Assembly (NCBI GenBank): GCA_002402085.1
Contig: NVVB01000029.1
Span: forward strand, 21,823-27,771
Direction of reading: 5' to 3'
Source of the DNA: Gammaproteobacteria bacterium
GTDB taxonomy: Bacteria; Pseudomonadota; Gammaproteobacteria; Pseudomonadales; UBA3067
DNA length: 5,949 nucleotides
How positions within the stretch are numbered: the stretch's first letter is position 1; each line of letters begins with the position of its first letter. Both the position numbers and the translations under genes were made by a program. This document shows positions 4,393 to 5,949 of the stretch, one piece after another. The notes beneath the pieces were generated by a model. It saw nothing but the letters and a program-made list of their open reading frames with translations, was not told the origin of the DNA and searched no databases.

Positions 4393-5556
4393 TTGGGTTC
4401 ATACCAAATCATTACAGATCCCGAGGTGCTTGAAGCGTTGTGCGTCGATTGGCGTAAATGCCCAACGCTGGCTGTTGATACTGAATTTATAAGAACAGAT
4501 ACCTTCTGGCCAAAAGTTGCGCTCATTCAGATTTCTGACGGCGTGCAAACCTACTTAGTTGACCCGCTTGCCTTAAGCGAAAGTGACTTACTGCCTCTAA
4601 AAGACGTGCTCTGCTCAAGTAATGGGCCGATTGTCATTATCCATGCTTGTTATGAGGACCTTGAGGTGTTCAAGCGTATGTGGGGCACTACCCCTCATAC
4701 CATTTTTGACACTCAAATGTGTGCAGCCATACTAGGGTATGGGCTGCAAGTAGGCTATCAGCGGCTTGTAGCTGAGGTTTTGCAGAAGGAAGTGTCGAAA
4801 GGTGAGACACGCAGTAATTGGCTGCAGCGTCCGTTAACAGAATCGCAGTTAGATTATGCAGCGTTGGATGTGGCGTATCTTACTGAGATTTACCAGATTT
4901 TCTCAGACGTAATGGCAGAGAAAGGGCGTACAGACTGGTTGCAAGAAGATTGTCAGCGGATAAACAGCCAGTATCAAGTTGCTGATGACCCAAGTAACTA
5001 TTATGTGAAATTTCGAAATGCATGGCGCTTTAAGCCAACTCAATTGCGCGCGCTGTACGCGTTAAGCAGTTGGAGAGAAGAAACCGCGCGTGAGCACGAC
5101 TTGCCTCGTGGGTTTTTGTTAAAAGATCCAGTGCTGTTTAAATTAGCCGAAGAGCTTCCCGAGTCGCTTAATCAGTTATCGGGCGATTTCGAGATTCGCA
5201 AACACGTATTACGAAAAGACGGCGCTAAACTGATAGAAATAATCAATAGCGCTAGTGTAGATGAGAGTCTAAACCCCAGTTCAATCATCTCCCCGTTAAG
5301 CAAAGAATTAAAACCCCTTATGGTTGGCTTAAAAGCAGTCGCTAGAACAGCAGCCGAAAACCATGATGTACCAGCAGAACTACTGTTAAAAAAGCGAGAC
5401 CTTGAACGCATTGTGCGTATCGCAATCCAGGTCAGCTCGGGTAGCGATGAGATTGACTTGTGTGCTGTGCTTGGCGAGTGGCGTTGTAGTTTGTTGAAAG
5501 AGGCCATACTTGATGTACTCAATCAACACCAGTCCTTGCTAGCCCGATTTCAGTAA
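4393..5556 (+). CDS. rnd: Ribonuclease D (3'-5' exoribonuclease, DEDDy family)
   Basis: RNase D trims 3' ends of tRNA precursors and other stable RNAs with two divalent metals. The 387-residue product carries Exo I VDTEF (28-32; D29, E31), Exo II in HACYEDLEVF (84-93; D89) and Exo III DYAALDVAYL (154-163; Y155, D159). TRSNWLQRPL (139-148) is also typical. Two HRDC RNA-binding domains follow, at roughly 203-290 and 300-375; E. coli RNase D is 375 residues, so it looks complete. The start is TTG: AGGAG (4381-4385) sits 7 nt upstream, and no in-frame ATG occurs between it and the stop TAA at 4357-4359. A rare start fits the low level at which E. coli keeps this enzyme. Unusual residues are Tyr87 in the Exo II motif, where relatives I recall have Ser, and Gln119 in GLQVGYQRLV, where Ser is common. 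Catalytic residues are intact. It is followed by ycgL after 53 nt. Confidence 0.96.
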   Translation: MGSYQIITDPEVLEALCVDWRKCPTLAVDTEFIRTDTFWPKVALIQISDGVQTYLVDPLALSESDLLPLKDVLCSSNGPIVIIHACYEDLEVFKRMWGTTPHTIFDTQMCAAILGYGLQVGYQRLVAEVLQKEVSKGETRSNWLQRPLTESQLDYAALDVAYLTEIYQIFSDVMAEKGRTDWLQEDCQRINSQYQVADDPSNYYVKFRNAWRFKPTQLRALYALSSWREETAREHDLPRGFLLKDPVLFKLAEELPESLNQLSGDFEIRKHVLRKDGAKLIEIINSASVDESLNPSSIISPLSKELKPLMVGLKAVARTAAENHDVPAELLLKKRDLERIVRIAIQVSSGSDEIDLCAVLGEWRCSLLKEAILDVLNQHQSLLARFQ

Positions 5557-5609
5557 TAAACTGCGCTCGAAAGATAAAATTAAAGACCCAATTACAGGTA
5601 AATAACGTC

Positions 5610-5897
5610 GTGCCAAAAAAGATGTGCATCATTTATAAGTCGCCTAAAAAAGATTTAATGTATCTTTATGTCGATAAAACAGAGAAGCTAAAACGTGTCC
5701 CAGAACCATTACTGGCAAGATTTGGCGAACCTCAGTTAGTCATGGAAAAGCTACTATTAAAAAGTAAACCGTTGGCGAATGTTGATGTTGAAGAAGTGGC
5801 CAAAGCCATCGTTAGCCAGGGCTTTTATCTACAGATGCCTCCCGCGAAAGATGATTACATCATTGATACACCCGCACCTTTTTACACCAAAGAATAG
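5610..5897 (+). CDS. ycgL: YcgL domain-containing protein (conserved, function unknown)
   Basis: This is a small conserved gammaproteobacterial protein with no established biochemical function. The 95 residues match the family along their whole length: MCIIYKSPKKDLMYLYVDK (5-23), then RVPEPLLARFGEPQLVM (29-45) and GFYLQMPPAKDDYI (71-84). These parallel the YRSSKRDQTYLYV, RVPEELMKGFGQPQLAM and GYYLQLPP segments of E. coli YcgL. The GTG at 5610 gives an N-terminus like that of Pseudomonas homologues and has AGGT (5595-5598) 11 nt upstream. An ATG at 5622 would start the protein at MCIIYK and is a real alternative. There are no membrane segments, signal peptide or cysteine clusters. It lies 53 nt after rnd and 8 nt before ycgN, so it is probably co-transcribed with both. 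Confidence 0.93.
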   Translation: MPKKMCIIYKSPKKDLMYLYVDKTEKLKRVPEPLLARFGEPQLVMEKLLLKSKPLANVDVEEVAKAIVSQGFYLQMPPAKDDYIIDTPAPFYTKE

Positions 5898-5905
5898 ATT
5901 TTAAA

Positions 5906-5949
5906 GTGACTAAAAAAATTCAAGATCGATTTTGGGAAAACATTCCTTT
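5906..5949 (+). CDS. ycgN: YcgN/UPF0260 family protein, N-terminal start (partial)
   Basis: GTG at 5906, 8 nt after the ycgL stop, opens a frame that runs off the window as (M)TKKIQDRFWENIP. The FWE motif close to the N-terminus and the position after ycgL fit the YcgN (UPF0260) family, which in full carries a cysteine-rich DGCGxCC segment just downstream. Only 14 residues are visible and the Shine-Dalgarno is poor, so the call leans on gene order. Function of the family is unknown; the cysteines suggest metal binding. The poor site suggests translational coupling to ycgL. Confidence 0.65.
   Translation, partial: MTKKIQDRFWENIP

Noticed and set aside
5172..5522. 116-codon minus-strand frame inside rnd
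   Set aside because: It is antisense to the two HRDC domains of RNase D, which are fully accounted for on the + strand; its Ser-rich composition is the reverse of the Glu/Leu-rich coding strand.
1..5949. Mobile element, CRISPR array, toxin-antitoxin or defence genes
   Set aside because: There are no transposase or integrase motifs, no regularly spaced repeats and no target-site duplications; all long genes are core housekeeping genes.

Overview
The window looks like ordinary chromosomal housekeeping DNA from a gammaproteobacterium, read almost entirely on the + strand. DnaX, YbaB, RecR, RNase D, YcgL and YcgN are all of gammaproteobacterial type. The rnd-ycgL-ycgN arrangement and the YcgL sequence resemble Pseudomonas-like and related marine lineages (from memory of those families, not a search), so the genus is left open. 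Nothing suggests a mobile element, prophage, defence island or CRISPR.

Layout. Bases 1-129 are the 3' end of an APS kinase gene (cysC, or the kinase half of a cysNC fusion). A stable-RNA-style promoter (179-208) follows, with a GC-rich discriminator and a 17-bp perfect palindrome over its -35 box. Then come a leader that can fold (221-281) and the 4.5S signal recognition particle RNA (ffs, about 289-401). From 402 to 690 there is no gene, only hairpins and a candidate dnaX promoter. dnaX (691-3051), ybaB (3128-3466) and recR (3499-4098) form the classical cluster linking the polymerase III clamp loader, a nucleoid protein and recombinational repair. A 294-bp gap (4099-4392) holds a good promoter, a hairpin, short repeats and a possible six-codon leader ORF. 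rnd (RNase D, TTG start, 4393-5556), ycgL (GTG start, 5610-5897) and the first codons of ycgN (GTG start, from 5906) complete the window.

How they work together. ffs RNA pairs with Ffh for co-translational membrane targeting. DnaX loads the sliding clamp and organises the replisome, and RecR works with RecF/RecO to load RecA at gaps. YbaB is a DNA-binding companion. RNase D trims 3' ends of stable RNAs, and YcgL and YcgN are small conserved proteins of unknown function. I found no convincing undescribed system. The points worth a second look are regulatory: palindromes on two candidate promoters, a foldable ffs leader, tiny ORFs abutting the starts of dnaX, recR and rnd, and an unusually long DnaX linker with no recognisable frameshift site.
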